Virus record (IMG/VR): IMGVR_UViG_3300020215_000066
Coordinates: 1 to 47,179 of that record
From: a virus
Direction: 5' to 3' (one strand)
Length of the DNA stretch: 47,179 nt
The notes beneath the pieces are model-generated. The model did no database searches. It was not told where the DNA came from and saw nothing but the letters and a program-made list of their open reading frames with translations. Shown piece by piece: positions 23,921-32,622 of this stretch; within the stretch, counting starts at the first letter, position 1; every line of letters begins with the position of its first letter. The position numbers and the translations under genes were made by a program.

Positions 23921-25089
23921 TACGGTTGGTTGGACCCCAGAGGAACATCCGCCAGCCTGTACGGTGCGTACACGCCGTCGCCCTGGAACATGCGTTCCCT
24001 GGCCCGGTTGTCAGCAGCCCACGCCACGACCTTGGCGTTGGTGTGCTCGATCTCTTCTGTGGGGGTTGGTTGGAGGCGCTTGATAAGACGCATCTGCTTT
24101 TCGCATTCGCGTAAAAGGTATGTTAGCATAGCCCCCGCTTCTATGTCCACAGGATCGGAGATCGAATACGTCACGTCCGAGAGCGTCTGATCCGGGTCCG
24201 CGTCCACCGTGAGCGAAGTCGTCGAGGCAACATCCGTGATCACCCGCTCGATCACATATGGGTTCTCTCCCTCCACCCCCGTCACCGGGTCCGTCGTCGA
24301 GGAAGAAATGCGGATGACCGCCCCCACCATCGCCGAGGTCCAGTACGACCCATCCCCCGAGATCGTCGTGCTGCCGTCCGTCGTCGAGACGGTCCCCAGG
24401 TCGTACAGGCTCACGTTCAGGTTGCGCGGCCTTTTCTGGTACATGAAGTCGAAGCGGTAGATCGCATCCGGGGGAGGGAAGAACTTCGCCGCGAGAATGC
24501 CCTGGTACTTGTGCGACGGCTGCACGGTCCACACTCTCGGTAGTCCCGTGGCCCTCAAGACTCGGTGCATCTCCAACCACTGCGCCGGGTCCACATAGCG
24601 GACGTGCGCCAGGTTGGAGAAGTTGATCATCTCGTCGCAGTGGCGAAAGTTCCCAGGCAGGGAATAGGTGTCCTGGTAGAGCGTGTACGTCGTCCCCGAG
24701 GCCACATCAGCGCCGGGGTTGTTGGCTGCCGTCAGAGTGATGATCGAGCCCGAGACGCGCGTCGAGACTTCGTAGGGGATGTTGGAAATGAGGATCGTCC
24801 CGGAAGCCGCCCAGTCAGGCCAGGTGCCCGTGGTCAACGTGACCTGACGTTCGTTCGCCCCTCCCGTGTGGTCGTACGCGATCGTGCCCGTGGAGTAGGA
24901 CGCAACGGTGGTGATGTAGCCGATCTGGTTGTAGTAGGCCCATTCGCGGGACGAGACGACTTCGCGGAAGGCGCTCTGAACGGCGCGGCGGGCGTTGCGG
25001 ACGTTCCTCTCGTCCACGGAGGCCCCGACGTAATCGAGGCAGTGGGAAACCAGGTCATCCATCGTGACGAGCCGGACTGATTGTGTCAT
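23920..25089 (-). CDS. Head-to-tail adaptor-like protein
   Basis: 389 aa. The N-terminal helical part (DERNVRNARRAVQSAFREVV ... REWAYY) and the pattern 'TLYQDTYSLPGNFRHCDEM' match the phage head-tail adaptor (gp4/tail tubular A-like) families. An inserted beta module (TTDGSTTISGDGSYWTSAMV) resembles a segment of the 737-aa tail protein. The helical C-terminus (TYLLRECEKQMRLIKRL) would pack on the portal. Confidence 0.75.
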   Translation of the reverse strand: MTQSVRLVTMDDLVSHCLDYVGASVDERNVRNARRAVQSAFREVVSSREWAYYNQIGYITTVASYSTGTIAYDHTGGANERQVTLTTGTWPDWAASGTILISNIPYEVSTRVSGSIITLTAANNPGADVASGTTYTLYQDTYSLPGNFRHCDEMINFSNLAHVRYVDPAQWLEMHRVLRATGLPRVWTVQPSHKYQGILAAKFFPPPDAIYRFDFMYQKRPRNLNVSLYDLGTVSTTDGSTTISGDGSYWTSAMVGAVIRISSSTTDPVTGVEGENPYVIERVITDVASTTSLTVDADPDQTLSDVTYSISDPVDIEAGAMLTYLLRECEKQMRLIKRLQPTPTEEIEHTNAKVVAWAADNRARERMFQGDGVYAPYRLADVPLGSNQP

Positions 25090-25190
25090 CGCTTCCCCTT
25101 GATCTTCGCCGCCATCTTCCGCGCCGCCTCACTCTTCGGGTCGCGAGCGAGTTTCCGTCGTCTCTTCGGTCTTTGCGGGCGGCGTGGCAT
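25086..25190 (-). CDS. Basic micro-ORF
   Basis: 34 aa, strongly basic (RRPQRPKRRRKLARDPK ... MAAKIKGKR). GGAAGAG precedes the ATG and the ATGA overlap joins it to the adaptor gene. It may bind DNA or simply couple translation. It overlaps another micro-ORF in a different frame. Confidence 0.4.
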   Translation of the reverse strand: MPRRPQRPKRRRKLARDPKSEAARKMAAKIKGKR

Positions 25191-25227
25191 CGCTCTCTTC
25201 CGGTCTGGTTCTCACGTCATCCGGCAT
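25129..25227 (-). CDS. Acidic micro-ORF
   Basis: 32 aa, acidic and Thr/Pro-rich (DVRTRPEESDATPPAKTEET). GAAGGAG precedes the ATG. It overlaps the basic micro-ORF by 62 nt in another frame. At most one of the two may be real; codon use does not separate them. Confidence 0.35.
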   Translation of the reverse strand: MPDDVRTRPEESDATPPAKTEETTETRSRPEE

Positions 25228-25230
25228 CCC

Positions 25231-25806
25231 TCACTCCTTCACGATCACGTCGCCGGCCTTGCCGAACCGTGGCCTGATCTTGTCCCGGATCATCTCCTTG
25301 ACCTCGTTGCGGTCCTTCACCGGCTCGGGGCAGTTTGCGATGTACTGCTTGGTTCTCTGTTCCAGCACCTTGGGGCACACATCACCTGCAAGGGACTTGG
25401 GTTCCTCCAAGGGCTCGCGCACCATCACATTCACGGCCCCTTCGGAACCCCAGCCCCGTTCCTCCAGAACGCGCTGGATGTCGCCGCGTCCCGATACCCA
25501 CGCCTGCGGATCGCCGGGGAACTTCGCCAGCTGCGACAGGTAGACCTTGCCGGTGGTGTCCCCGCCGTGCTTCTCCGTGATCCGCTTGTAGGCGTCCCCG
25601 AGTTTCTGGTTCCGCTCGAATTGCCGGTGCTTGCCGGCAAGGTACGTCGAGTCCGTGACGATGCTCGATGCCGCTTGCCCGGAGTCGAACATCTCCTTGA
25701 GACGCCGGCCCGCCTCCTTGTCCGCCGCGAGGTAGGTGCTCTCGTCCACTTCGACGTTGTTGAGCCAGAATCGCGGCGAAGCGCCGTATGTTCTCTTGAA
25801 CCTCAT
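25231..25806 (-). CDS. Late structural protein, unknown
   Basis: 191 aa. It begins 'RFKRTYGASPRFWLNNVEVD' and is mostly helical and charged, with 'WVSGRGDIQRVLEERGWG' near the centre. No family recognised. Position between the portal and adaptor genes suggests a neck or virion-internal protein. Coupled (ATGA) to the gene upstream. Confidence 0.6.
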   Translation of the reverse strand: MRFKRTYGASPRFWLNNVEVDESTYLAADKEAGRRLKEMFDSGQAASSIVTDSTYLAGKHRQFERNQKLGDAYKRITEKHGGDTTGKVYLSQLAKFPGDPQAWVSGRGDIQRVLEERGWGSEGAVNVMVREPLEEPKSLAGDVCPKVLEQRTKQYIANCPEPVKDRNEVKEMIRDKIRPRFGKAGDVIVKE

Positions 25807-25961
25807 TCCGTCTCCTTGATCTCCTTGGCCTCCTGCACCTGGGGCAGTGGCCCCAGCACCATGCTTTGCCAGGGCGTTCTCTGATCTTGCGGCACATCTT
25901 CGCGCGGCACCGTCCTATCGAGGCTTGCGCCACAGCGCGGGCAGATGCGCGGATCGCTCAT
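25803..25961 (-). CDS. Small zinc-knuckle protein
   Basis: 52 aa with a single CPRCGAS knuckle at the N-terminus and a helical acidic end (AKEIKETE). ATGA overlaps at both ends. Its size and coupling resemble other micro-genes of this operon. Function unknown. Confidence 0.55.
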   Translation of the reverse strand: MSDPRICPRCGASLDRTVPREDVPQDQRTPWQSMVLGPLPQVQEAKEIKETE

Positions 25962-27580
25962 GCCTGCTCTCCCGCGAGGATGGCGAGAAGCGGGGGCAGG
26001 GCCATGAGCGGCTGACCCTTGTGCAGCACGGCTTGCTTCAAGGCGTCGTTGAGGACGATGCCGGGGCGCATCTTGGGTTGGATGCCCATCGCTTCGGCTA
26101 TGTCGGAAACCTTGCTGATGGGGATGTTCTCGACCTGAGCGCCCCACTGCTTCGCGTACTTGTTGAGCCAGTTGGGGAGCACCACGTCGTAAAACTGCTG
26201 CTGGCCCGCCAGTTCTCCACCCACTTGCTTCTGGATGGCCTTGCCGGTGTTCCAGGTCATCGCATCGTAGCCGCCCTCGGCTGCTTCGCGGAGAGCACGC
26301 TTCATGGCGAGTTCGTGCCAGTTTTCCTTGAAGGGGGCGTTGGGAACTGGCGTCGTATTCATGACGCCTTCGAGATTCTTCATCTCTTCCATGATCGTTC
26401 GGCTTTTCTCCCAGATGGGAAGATCGGCAGCGTCTTCAGGCCCGTACCGCATCAGCCGGGCTAGTTTCTCTGCGCCACCCGGCTCGGACGTTTGCAGGTT
26501 GAAGAGGGCGTCTTCCAATTCGGAGTATCGCTTCGCTGCGTCGGCACGCGCGGCGTCAGCCTGGGGCGTCCTGTACCCGCTCTTTTTGCCCGTCTGATGC
26601 CAGTCCGATTGCACTTCCTCGATGTGGAGGATCTTCCTGCCGCCCGGACCAACGCGGTCCTGCATTCGGACGTGAGCGAGGATGTTTGGTTCGTCGAAGT
26701 GTGGAGAACGGTAATAGCCTTCCGGCGCGTTGATTTGCTTGCCCTTGAGGTCAAGGTATCGAAGCTGTTCGTCCGGTGTTAGTTTGCCTCCGTTGGCGTT
26801 GGCTTTTGTGACCAGTTTTTCCAACTCGCCAGCGGAATCGCTCTTGGTCAGCAGAAGTTCGCGGTAGTTGTCTCCACCCTTGGTCTGGTAGCTGCTATAC
26901 TTCGCGCCTGTAGCCTGTCGAAAAGGCTCGTCCCAAGTAGGAACTTCTCCAGGTGTCTTCCATATCTCTCCCACGCCGATCTTGTTCTCTTCCAGGTGCT
27001 TCAGCAGTTCCGGCTTTGTGACTCTACGCCCCGGCTGCGCCAGTTCGGCAAGATTGCGAAACTCCGCTTCCTCCTGAGAGAAGCCGCCCTGTTTCTTCAG
27101 GACGTTCATCAAGGACTCGCCCTTGACCGATTCCGGCATCTTGGCCGCAGCTTGTTCCAGCCGTGAGTAGAACGTCGGAGCCAACTCCGGGGCCTCGATC
27201 GCCTTGACCAGTGCCGGCGCTTCGACCGCCGCTTTCACTTCGGGGGCCGCTTGCAAGGTCCGCAAGAGCGCAGGGGCCTCTTCCGCCGCGCGCACTGCTG
27301 GCGCAGCTTCAGCCACAGCTCGCCCACCCCTGAGCAGCTTCAACCCTCCCAGGCCCGACAAGAGCATGAGAGGGTCCGTCGCCAGAGACGCGCCGATCCC
27401 CAGGATCTCGTTGCCGACCCCCTCTTCCAGCCCAAGCATCTCCCGTCCCGAGACACGCTGCGAAGGGTCCAGGATGCCTCCGAAGGCTCGGCCCGGGTCG
27501 CCTGCGATCAGCCCCCGGACCACCGAGCCCGGCGTGTCCACAACGTCGCCAACCCCTTGAAGAATGTCGAGTAGGTTCAT
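25958..27580 (-). CDS. Polyvalent-type virion protein
   Basis: 540 aa from the ATG at 27580, which has GAGGG upstream and lies just after the previous stop. Residues 11-50 repeat the N-terminal module of the 957-aa protein (DTPGSVVRGLIAGDPGRAFG, GILDPSQRVSG). A Gly/Ala-rich hydrophobic stretch follows. The C-terminal ~300 residues carry a domain I recognise from phage and plasmid polyvalent proteins: 'HVRMQDRVGPGGRKILHIEE', 'VQSDWHQTGKKSGYR', 'APFKENWHELAMKRALREAA', 'LPNWLNKYAKQWGAQVENI'. Its activity is unknown; ejection into the host with the DNA is inferred. Confidence 0.75.
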   Translation of the reverse strand: MNLLDILQGVGDVVDTPGSVVRGLIAGDPGRAFGGILDPSQRVSGREMLGLEEGVGNEILGIGASLATDPLMLLSGLGGLKLLRGGRAVAEAAPAVRAAEEAPALLRTLQAAPEVKAAVEAPALVKAIEAPELAPTFYSRLEQAAAKMPESVKGESLMNVLKKQGGFSQEEAEFRNLAELAQPGRRVTKPELLKHLEENKIGVGEIWKTPGEVPTWDEPFRQATGAKYSSYQTKGGDNYRELLLTKSDSAGELEKLVTKANANGGKLTPDEQLRYLDLKGKQINAPEGYYRSPHFDEPNILAHVRMQDRVGPGGRKILHIEEVQSDWHQTGKKSGYRTPQADAARADAAKRYSELEDALFNLQTSEPGGAEKLARLMRYGPEDAADLPIWEKSRTIMEEMKNLEGVMNTTPVPNAPFKENWHELAMKRALREAAEGGYDAMTWNTGKAIQKQVGGELAGQQQFYDVVLPNWLNKYAKQWGAQVENIPISKVSDIAEAMGIQPKMRPGIVLNDALKQAVLHKGQPLMALPPLLAILAGEQA

Positions 27581-27587
27581 GCTGCCC

Positions 27588-28142
27588 TCATTCCACAGGA
27601 AGATGTAGTCTGGCGCGAAAATCGTTGATGACGCTCTCATTCTCCTTCAGGGCAACAGGCTCTACCATCGCCCATTCCTTTGATCCGAGCGTGTTCAAAA
27701 CTTCGATCACTTGAAAGCCGTGTGTCAGACAGAATACAGCACCACCTTCAATGAACGGACCATCCAGGCTTTCTCTGTCGAGTTTCTTAAGCACTACCGT
27801 TGCCAGTGTGTGCCGCTTCGCCTTCACTTCACATCCCGGAAAGCTGCATTTGACTTCTTCCAGAAGTGGCTTGTAATACTCTGTGGCTGTCAGCAGTATC
27901 TTCGTCTCCCTGCCAGTAAGTGACTTGTCCACCGCCACACCAAACCCAGCCACACAGAGAGTCGCAGAGGGCACTGGCGGTTTGCTGAACAATGACGGAT
28001 TGACCAATTTCAGAGCTTCGAGCGAGTCCATTAGCTCTTGGCTTACTCCGATAACCACCGCTTCTCCGGGGTGCTTTGCCAAAGGCTCTGGTTTTGTCGC
28101 GTTGTTCGCCTGATGAAGCACTGCTATTGGGTTGGTGATCAT
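27588..28142 (-). CDS. Hypothetical protein with possible zinc site
   Basis: 184 aa, coupled to the portal gene by ATGA. 'CSFPGCEVKAKRHT' and 'FCLTHGFQ' could form a C2-CH zinc site. It uses more A/T-ending codons than the flanking late genes, so it may be a recent insertion. Not recognised. Confidence 0.6.
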   Translation of the reverse strand: MITNPIAVLHQANNATKPEPLAKHPGEAVVIGVSQELMDSLEALKLVNPSLFSKPPVPSATLCVAGFGVAVDKSLTGRETKILLTATEYYKPLLEEVKCSFPGCEVKAKRHTLATVVLKKLDRESLDGPFIEGGAVFCLTHGFQVIEVLNTLGSKEWAMVEPVALKENESVINDFRARLHLPVE

Positions 28143-30091
28143 GCTGCCTTCTCCTTCTTCGGTTCCTCTTGCATGGGAGGCATGGGGGGAGGTTGGATCA
28201 TGAACTGCTGCGGCTCGATCTGCTTCGCCTCACACACCATGGCAATGAGCGCGTTCATGGGGCCGACGATGCCCAGCATGGCGTACTGCTGGTAGAGGGG
28301 AAACAGCGGCGAGTTGAGCATCGCGTCCGCGTCCGCCGCCAGTTTCGTGAAGTTCTTCTTCCTGATCGACCCCGCTTGCACGGAGAAGTTCAGGTGGAGG
28401 ATTTGGTCCGGTGGTTGGGCCGTGATCTGCTGTTCCCAGAACATCGCCGCCGCTTCCCCGAGGATCGGCGCGATGTCTCGCATCGGTTCCAGGTGCCACT
28501 TGGCCGCGAACGCCTCCATCCAACCCAGGTCCGACATGGCCGATTCGACCTGCTCCGCCATGTCGTCGGGGCGGATCTTCAGGTTCTCGCCCTTCACCTG
28601 CGCGTCCACCGCCGACCGGCTCTGCGTCGAGGACTCGCCATAGGCCAGTTCGGACAGGCCCGTGCCCTTCTCGATGCCGTCGATCACCAGCTCGATGATC
28701 TTCCAGATGTCCATGTGGAAGGGCGGATGCTGGAGGAACTGCACCTGCTCGTTGATGTTCCCCAGCACCTTCTTGATCGTGATGATCTCGTAATCGGTTC
28801 CCGAGATCAGCGCGCGTTTCAGGGACTCCTCCGCCCCTTCCCCGATGGCGATGAGGTCCTTGATGCCCTTGGTGATCTTGGACGCCAGGAACGAGTAGAT
28901 CCAGTTGAGGAACTGGATGAGGCCCATCACCGGCTTCAGGTGGGACATGGGCCACACCTTCCCCGGAATCCAGTGGAAGGCGATGAGTTTGACCGGCCAG
29001 GCATCCCCCATCCACAAAGGCGTCGGCCATTGCACCCGCGTTTTCACCTCCTCGTCATTGCCCCACAAAGGCACATCCACCGACGAGGCCACTCCCGTCA
29101 CCGGGTCCACGGTCTGCTGGGGGAGAGTTTCGGGAAGGTTCAGAGGGTACTCACAGCAATCGCTCACGACGAGGTAGCAGAACTGGCCGAACTTCTCCAC
29201 CTCGTCGTACTCGGCCCCGCATCCTGACAGGAGCGAGCCCATGCCCATCTTCGACCACACCTTCCAGTAGACGACCAGATCGTTCGTCTCCCCCTTGGCA
29301 CGCTTGTACTCCTGGTTGGGTTCCTCCGAGTTGCGCATCTGCTGGGAGTTGGATTCGGCGGACCCCTTCAGGGTGTCCTTGGGCAGTCCGTACTCCGCCT
29401 CCACCTCCCACCGTGGCGCGACACAGCGCTTGGCGATCCACTTGGCGTCCTCGAAGGAGTGCATGTCCGGGTCGATCGCCAGGTTGTCCACCGTGTCGTA
29501 GAACGACCCCACCATCACCCTGTCCGTCCCAGGAGATTGGTAGGTATCGACCCACAGGCACCCCGCTCCCTTGATCAGCGCCTCCTCGATGGCCCGCCGT
29601 GAGTGGGATTTGAGGTCCAGGGCACCCGGAGTGTAGGAAAGGTAATCCTCCACCAGAGACGCGCGGTAGGCGTCCACGGCCACTTGCTGCTGGAGCTGCT
29701 GGGCGATGGTCATGGCCACGAGCTGCGTGGCTTCCTGGGTCGGGTCGCCGTAAGCGAACGGCGGGGGCGGTTTCATCTTCCGGGGCGTGACCTTGCGGGC
29801 GGGGTTCCTCTGGTAGAGGGCCGGGCCGAAGATTTGCACCAGCTCGGAGGTCTTGTTGACCGACATGCCGAAGGACGGAGTGGGGAAACGGGCGGCATCC
29901 CCCTTGTACGCGAACGCCCCCTTCTTGTACTTCTCCTGGTCGTACAGATCGTGATACGGGCCATTGAAGAAGTACATGGCCTGATCGGCGTCGTCCTGGA
30001 ACTCCTTGCGCTTGATCTCCATCGCCTTGTGGATCTTGTTCATCCAGTGCGTCTTGATCGCGCGCAACGGGTTGTCTTGGTAGTCGGCCAT
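28139..30091 (-). CDS. Portal protein
   Basis: 650 aa, in the range of podovirus-like portals. It has a helical N-terminus, the 'PSFGMSVNKTSELVQIFGPA' segment followed by 'LYQRNPARKVTP', a central 'DNLAIDPDMHSFEDAKWIAK' and the long helical stem near 'EKGTGLSELAYGESST'. It is followed by a helical, Pro-rich end (IQPPPMPPMQEEP). It forms the dodecameric DNA gate at the capsid vertex. Terminase upstream and adaptor downstream support the call. Confidence 0.85.
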   Translation of the reverse strand: MADYQDNPLRAIKTHWMNKIHKAMEIKRKEFQDDADQAMYFFNGPYHDLYDQEKYKKGAFAYKGDAARFPTPSFGMSVNKTSELVQIFGPALYQRNPARKVTPRKMKPPPPFAYGDPTQEATQLVAMTIAQQLQQQVAVDAYRASLVEDYLSYTPGALDLKSHSRRAIEEALIKGAGCLWVDTYQSPGTDRVMVGSFYDTVDNLAIDPDMHSFEDAKWIAKRCVAPRWEVEAEYGLPKDTLKGSAESNSQQMRNSEEPNQEYKRAKGETNDLVVYWKVWSKMGMGSLLSGCGAEYDEVEKFGQFCYLVVSDCCEYPLNLPETLPQQTVDPVTGVASSVDVPLWGNDEEVKTRVQWPTPLWMGDAWPVKLIAFHWIPGKVWPMSHLKPVMGLIQFLNWIYSFLASKITKGIKDLIAIGEGAEESLKRALISGTDYEIITIKKVLGNINEQVQFLQHPPFHMDIWKIIELVIDGIEKGTGLSELAYGESSTQSRSAVDAQVKGENLKIRPDDMAEQVESAMSDLGWMEAFAAKWHLEPMRDIAPILGEAAAMFWEQQITAQPPDQILHLNFSVQAGSIRKKNFTKLAADADAMLNSPLFPLYQQYAMLGIVGPMNALIAMVCEAKQIEPQQFMIQPPPMPPMQEEPKKEKAA

Positions 30092-30095
30092 TGGA

Positions 30096-30512
30096 TCACT
30101 CGGTTTCCAGGACCGTCAGCCGCCGCTTGATGTCGTCCAGTTCGCGCCGGTACGCATCGCACATCTCGGCGTACATCTTGGTTTCCTCGACCATCCCCGA
30201 GAGGGAGTTGCGGACCTCCGCCGCCCCACCGGGAATGTGCCGCCAGCCGCCCGCCGTCAGCTTCTCGGGGTTGCCCTTGGAATCGGGATCATCCACATGG
30301 CGCACGCCCTCGTAGTGCCGCGTCCCACCGTGGCGGAAGTACGCCATGACGTTCAGCGTCCTCCCCCGCGCATAGCCCAGGCTGAGCACCAGCGCCGGGA
30401 TGTGGATGTCGCCGACGTTGCCGCCGTGATACCAGTACACCCAATCGCCGGGGCGCACCTCGGGCACTTCCCACTGAGGTTTCGTCGGGGCTTCCGCTAC
30501 TGCTGTGGACAT
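30096..30512 (-). CDS. Conserved protein between TerL and portal
   Basis: 138 aa. 'RPGDWVYWYHGGNVGDIHIP' and 'ARGRTLNVMAYFRHGG', followed by a helical coiled C-terminus (YRRELDDIKRRLTVLETE), recur in phages between the terminase and portal genes. Strong AGGAGAAGG before the ATG. Role unknown; perhaps a portal-assembly or virion factor. Confidence 0.65.
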   Translation of the reverse strand: MSTAVAEAPTKPQWEVPEVRPGDWVYWYHGGNVGDIHIPALVLSLGYARGRTLNVMAYFRHGGTRHYEGVRHVDDPDSKGNPEKLTAGGWRHIPGGAAEVRNSLSGMVEETKMYAEMCDAYRRELDDIKRRLTVLETE

Positions 30513-30524
30513 ACCTTCTCCTGC

Positions 30525-32249
30525 TTAACCGCCCACCGGACCCAGCATCACCAGGGGTTGCTGGGGTCGGTTGGCCATTCGTTTACGCAACAGTTCTTCC
30601 GCGTAGCTGGGGCGGCGTGCCCCTGCCGTGGGAGAGACGTATTTGGGATCGTGCTGGACGAGGTAGCGCAGGCAGGCGCAGGCATGGACCCTGCCGCGAT
30701 CTTCGGGCGTGTTCGTGATGTAGCCCTTGGGGTCCTTCTTGTAGCGCCAGCGCGTCAGTTCCTCGTCGAACATCGGGCAAGCGGACTTGATGATCTTGAG
30801 CTTGGGAGGCAGTCCTTCCCGTCCCCTGAGCCACAGGCGGATCGCCTCCACGTCCGCCACCCGATCCGTCGAGCCGGCGATGAACCCATGCCCCGTCTCG
30901 ATCGACGATACCTTGTGCTTTTTCAGGGCCTCGGAGTAAATCTGCGCGATGGTGTCGCCGGTGCTCTCCACCTTGCGTCCGTGCTGCATGTCGAAGATGA
31001 ACGCCTGAAAGGTCTGCGTCCTGGCCTTGTCCGCCATCCTGCGGGCGAACATCTCCGCATCGCAGTTGGCGATGTAAAGCTCGTCGTACAGGTACGCGAA
31101 GTGCCCGTGCTTCAAGTCCCCCGGAGGGGGGATCGCCATGAACAGCGCGGCACAGATTTGATGCCCGGGGTCGATGCCCACATAGCGCGTCCACTCCTGC
31201 GGGATGTCGAACCAGTCCACGCAATGAACCGATTCCCGATACTCGGGATAGATGAGCGCCCCTTGAATCGCGAACTCGCCGTCAACGCGGACGCGGCGTT
31301 CCTCTTCGGACAGCTTCGATATGAACTCCAGCTTGTTCTCGGCGGAAATGTACTTGTTCTCCAGCAGAAGCAGTTTGAACTCCGCGATGGATGGGTTGTC
31401 TCTCGTCTCGGGATTCAGCAGCTCCTTCTCGGCCCGGACATGCAACTCGAATAGTTGGTCGGTGCCGTGCTGGGGAGTCGCGCCCCAGATGAATCGCCCG
31501 TTGCGGTCCACGAGGCGAGCGGAGATTTCCGAGTACCACGAGCCGTCCGGGATTTCCTCGTCAAACAGCGCCAGGTCCACGATGCTGCCCTGGGGGGGCT
31601 TGGCGTTGCCCGAGAAGAAGTGAATCTTCCACCCTGTCGTCAAGGTGACGATCTTGGGCAGGTCCATCTTCTTGTCTTCCCAGGCGATGTCCTTGATCCA
31701 GCGCTTGGGAAGAAGGGGAGGGGCGGGCTTGGATTCCGCCTTGCGGGCAAGGTCGGTCGGATCGTAGGGCCGGTAGGTGCGCCAGTTCTTCGTCTGAAGG
31801 TCGCGGATCATGCGGAACGGCTCAGGACGCGCCATCTTCCGCCACAAGACCTCCGCGATTTGTTTCTGGTCCTTGCCCACGACATAGCAGACGCCGTTGG
31901 TCTTGGGGTACTTGTTGTAAGGGTCCTGGCCCGTCACTGCCCGGACCACCTCCAAAACGGTCGCGAGCGTCTTGCCGCCGCGATTTGATCCATAAACAAT
32001 GCGTTCTTTGGCTTTGCTGGCGTGGAAGGCTTCCTGGGGCAGCATGGGTTCGTAGAGGCGCAACGCCTCGAAGCTGCGCCGGGTCACTTCCAGTGCCAGT
32101 TTGCGGACGCGCTGCTTCTCGTACTCGTTGAGGCCGGGCTGCTCGGGAGGGAGTTTGCCCTTGTCCACGATTTCTTGCAGGCGGTTCAGGACCAGGTGAG
32201 CGATGTTATTGGTCGCTTCCTGGGGTGTTTCCTTCTTCTTTCGCGGCAT
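30525..32249 (-). CDS. terL: Terminase large subunit
   Basis: 574 aa. Walker A GSNRGGKT (residues 87-94), Walker B 'VDLALFDEE' (224-232) and coupling motif 'GATPQ' (256-260) make the ATPase. The RNase H-like nuclease half has 'VGIDPG' (about 357-362), 'YDELY' (388-392) and a downstream acidic segment. It drives DNA packaging into the capsid and cuts the concatemer. It starts 44 nt inside the preceding TerS-like gene. Confidence 0.93.
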   Translation of the reverse strand: MPRKKKETPQEATNNIAHLVLNRLQEIVDKGKLPPEQPGLNEYEKQRVRKLALEVTRRSFEALRLYEPMLPQEAFHASKAKERIVYGSNRGGKTLATVLEVVRAVTGQDPYNKYPKTNGVCYVVGKDQKQIAEVLWRKMARPEPFRMIRDLQTKNWRTYRPYDPTDLARKAESKPAPPLLPKRWIKDIAWEDKKMDLPKIVTLTTGWKIHFFSGNAKPPQGSIVDLALFDEEIPDGSWYSEISARLVDRNGRFIWGATPQHGTDQLFELHVRAEKELLNPETRDNPSIAEFKLLLLENKYISAENKLEFISKLSEEERRVRVDGEFAIQGALIYPEYRESVHCVDWFDIPQEWTRYVGIDPGHQICAALFMAIPPPGDLKHGHFAYLYDELYIANCDAEMFARRMADKARTQTFQAFIFDMQHGRKVESTGDTIAQIYSEALKKHKVSSIETGHGFIAGSTDRVADVEAIRLWLRGREGLPPKLKIIKSACPMFDEELTRWRYKKDPKGYITNTPEDRGRVHACACLRYLVQHDPKYVSPTAGARRPSYAEELLRKRMANRPQQPLVMLGPVGG

Positions 32250-32538
32250 CTTTCTTCAGGAACTTCGCCAGTTCGCGTTCCACGTCCTCGACGGTCATGT
32301 TGCTCAGGTCGTCATCCCCAACGTCCTTGGGCTGGCTGCGGATCATCAGTTCGATTACCTTCTCCAGAAGGCGCGTCTCCATCATGGAACCGGGCGGGGC
32401 CGATTCGAGCTTCTGGACGATCTTCCTCCCGAATTGCTTGGCCCCGCCGTAGGCGTGAAGGATCTCCTGCGTGATGACCTGGATGTCCCTCTGGGGAACT
32501 TGGGTCAGGCTTTCCAGGGCTTTTGCAAGATCGTCCAT
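32206..32538 (-). CDS. Putative terminase small subunit
   Basis: 110 aa, helical and charged, immediately before TerL and overlapping it by 44 nt. The position suggests the small packaging subunit. No clear HTH is visible, so the call is contextual; it could equally be an unrelated small virion protein. Its ribosome-site-like GGGGAG lies in the right arm of the hairpin at 32548-32620. Confidence 0.45.
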   Translation of the reverse strand: MDDLAKALESLTQVPQRDIQVITQEILHAYGGAKQFGRKIVQKLESAPPGSMMETRLLEKVIELMIRSQPKDVGDDDLSNMTVEDVERELAKFLKKDAAKEEGNTPGSDQ

Positions 32539-32547
32539 GTGTAAAAA

Positions 32548-32620
32548 CGCTCCCCAGGATCGACGGCAACCTTGCTTCCAACCCCCGCCGAAAGAACAAG
32601 GAACCTCCCCTGGGGGAGCG
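32548..32620 (-). terminator. Long stem-loop with T-run before the TerS-like gene
   Basis: Read leftward, CGCTCCCCCAGG (32620-32609) pairs with CCTGGGGAGCG (32558-32548), with one bulged base, and is followed at once by TTTTT. An inner CCTTG/CAAGG pair (32597-32601 with 32570-32574) extends the structure. A short competing hairpin CTCCCC/GGGGAG lies at 32606-32618. This fits an intrinsic terminator or attenuator. The stem also contains the GGGGAG that would serve the TerS-like start. Confidence 0.55.
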
Positions 32621-32622
32621 CG

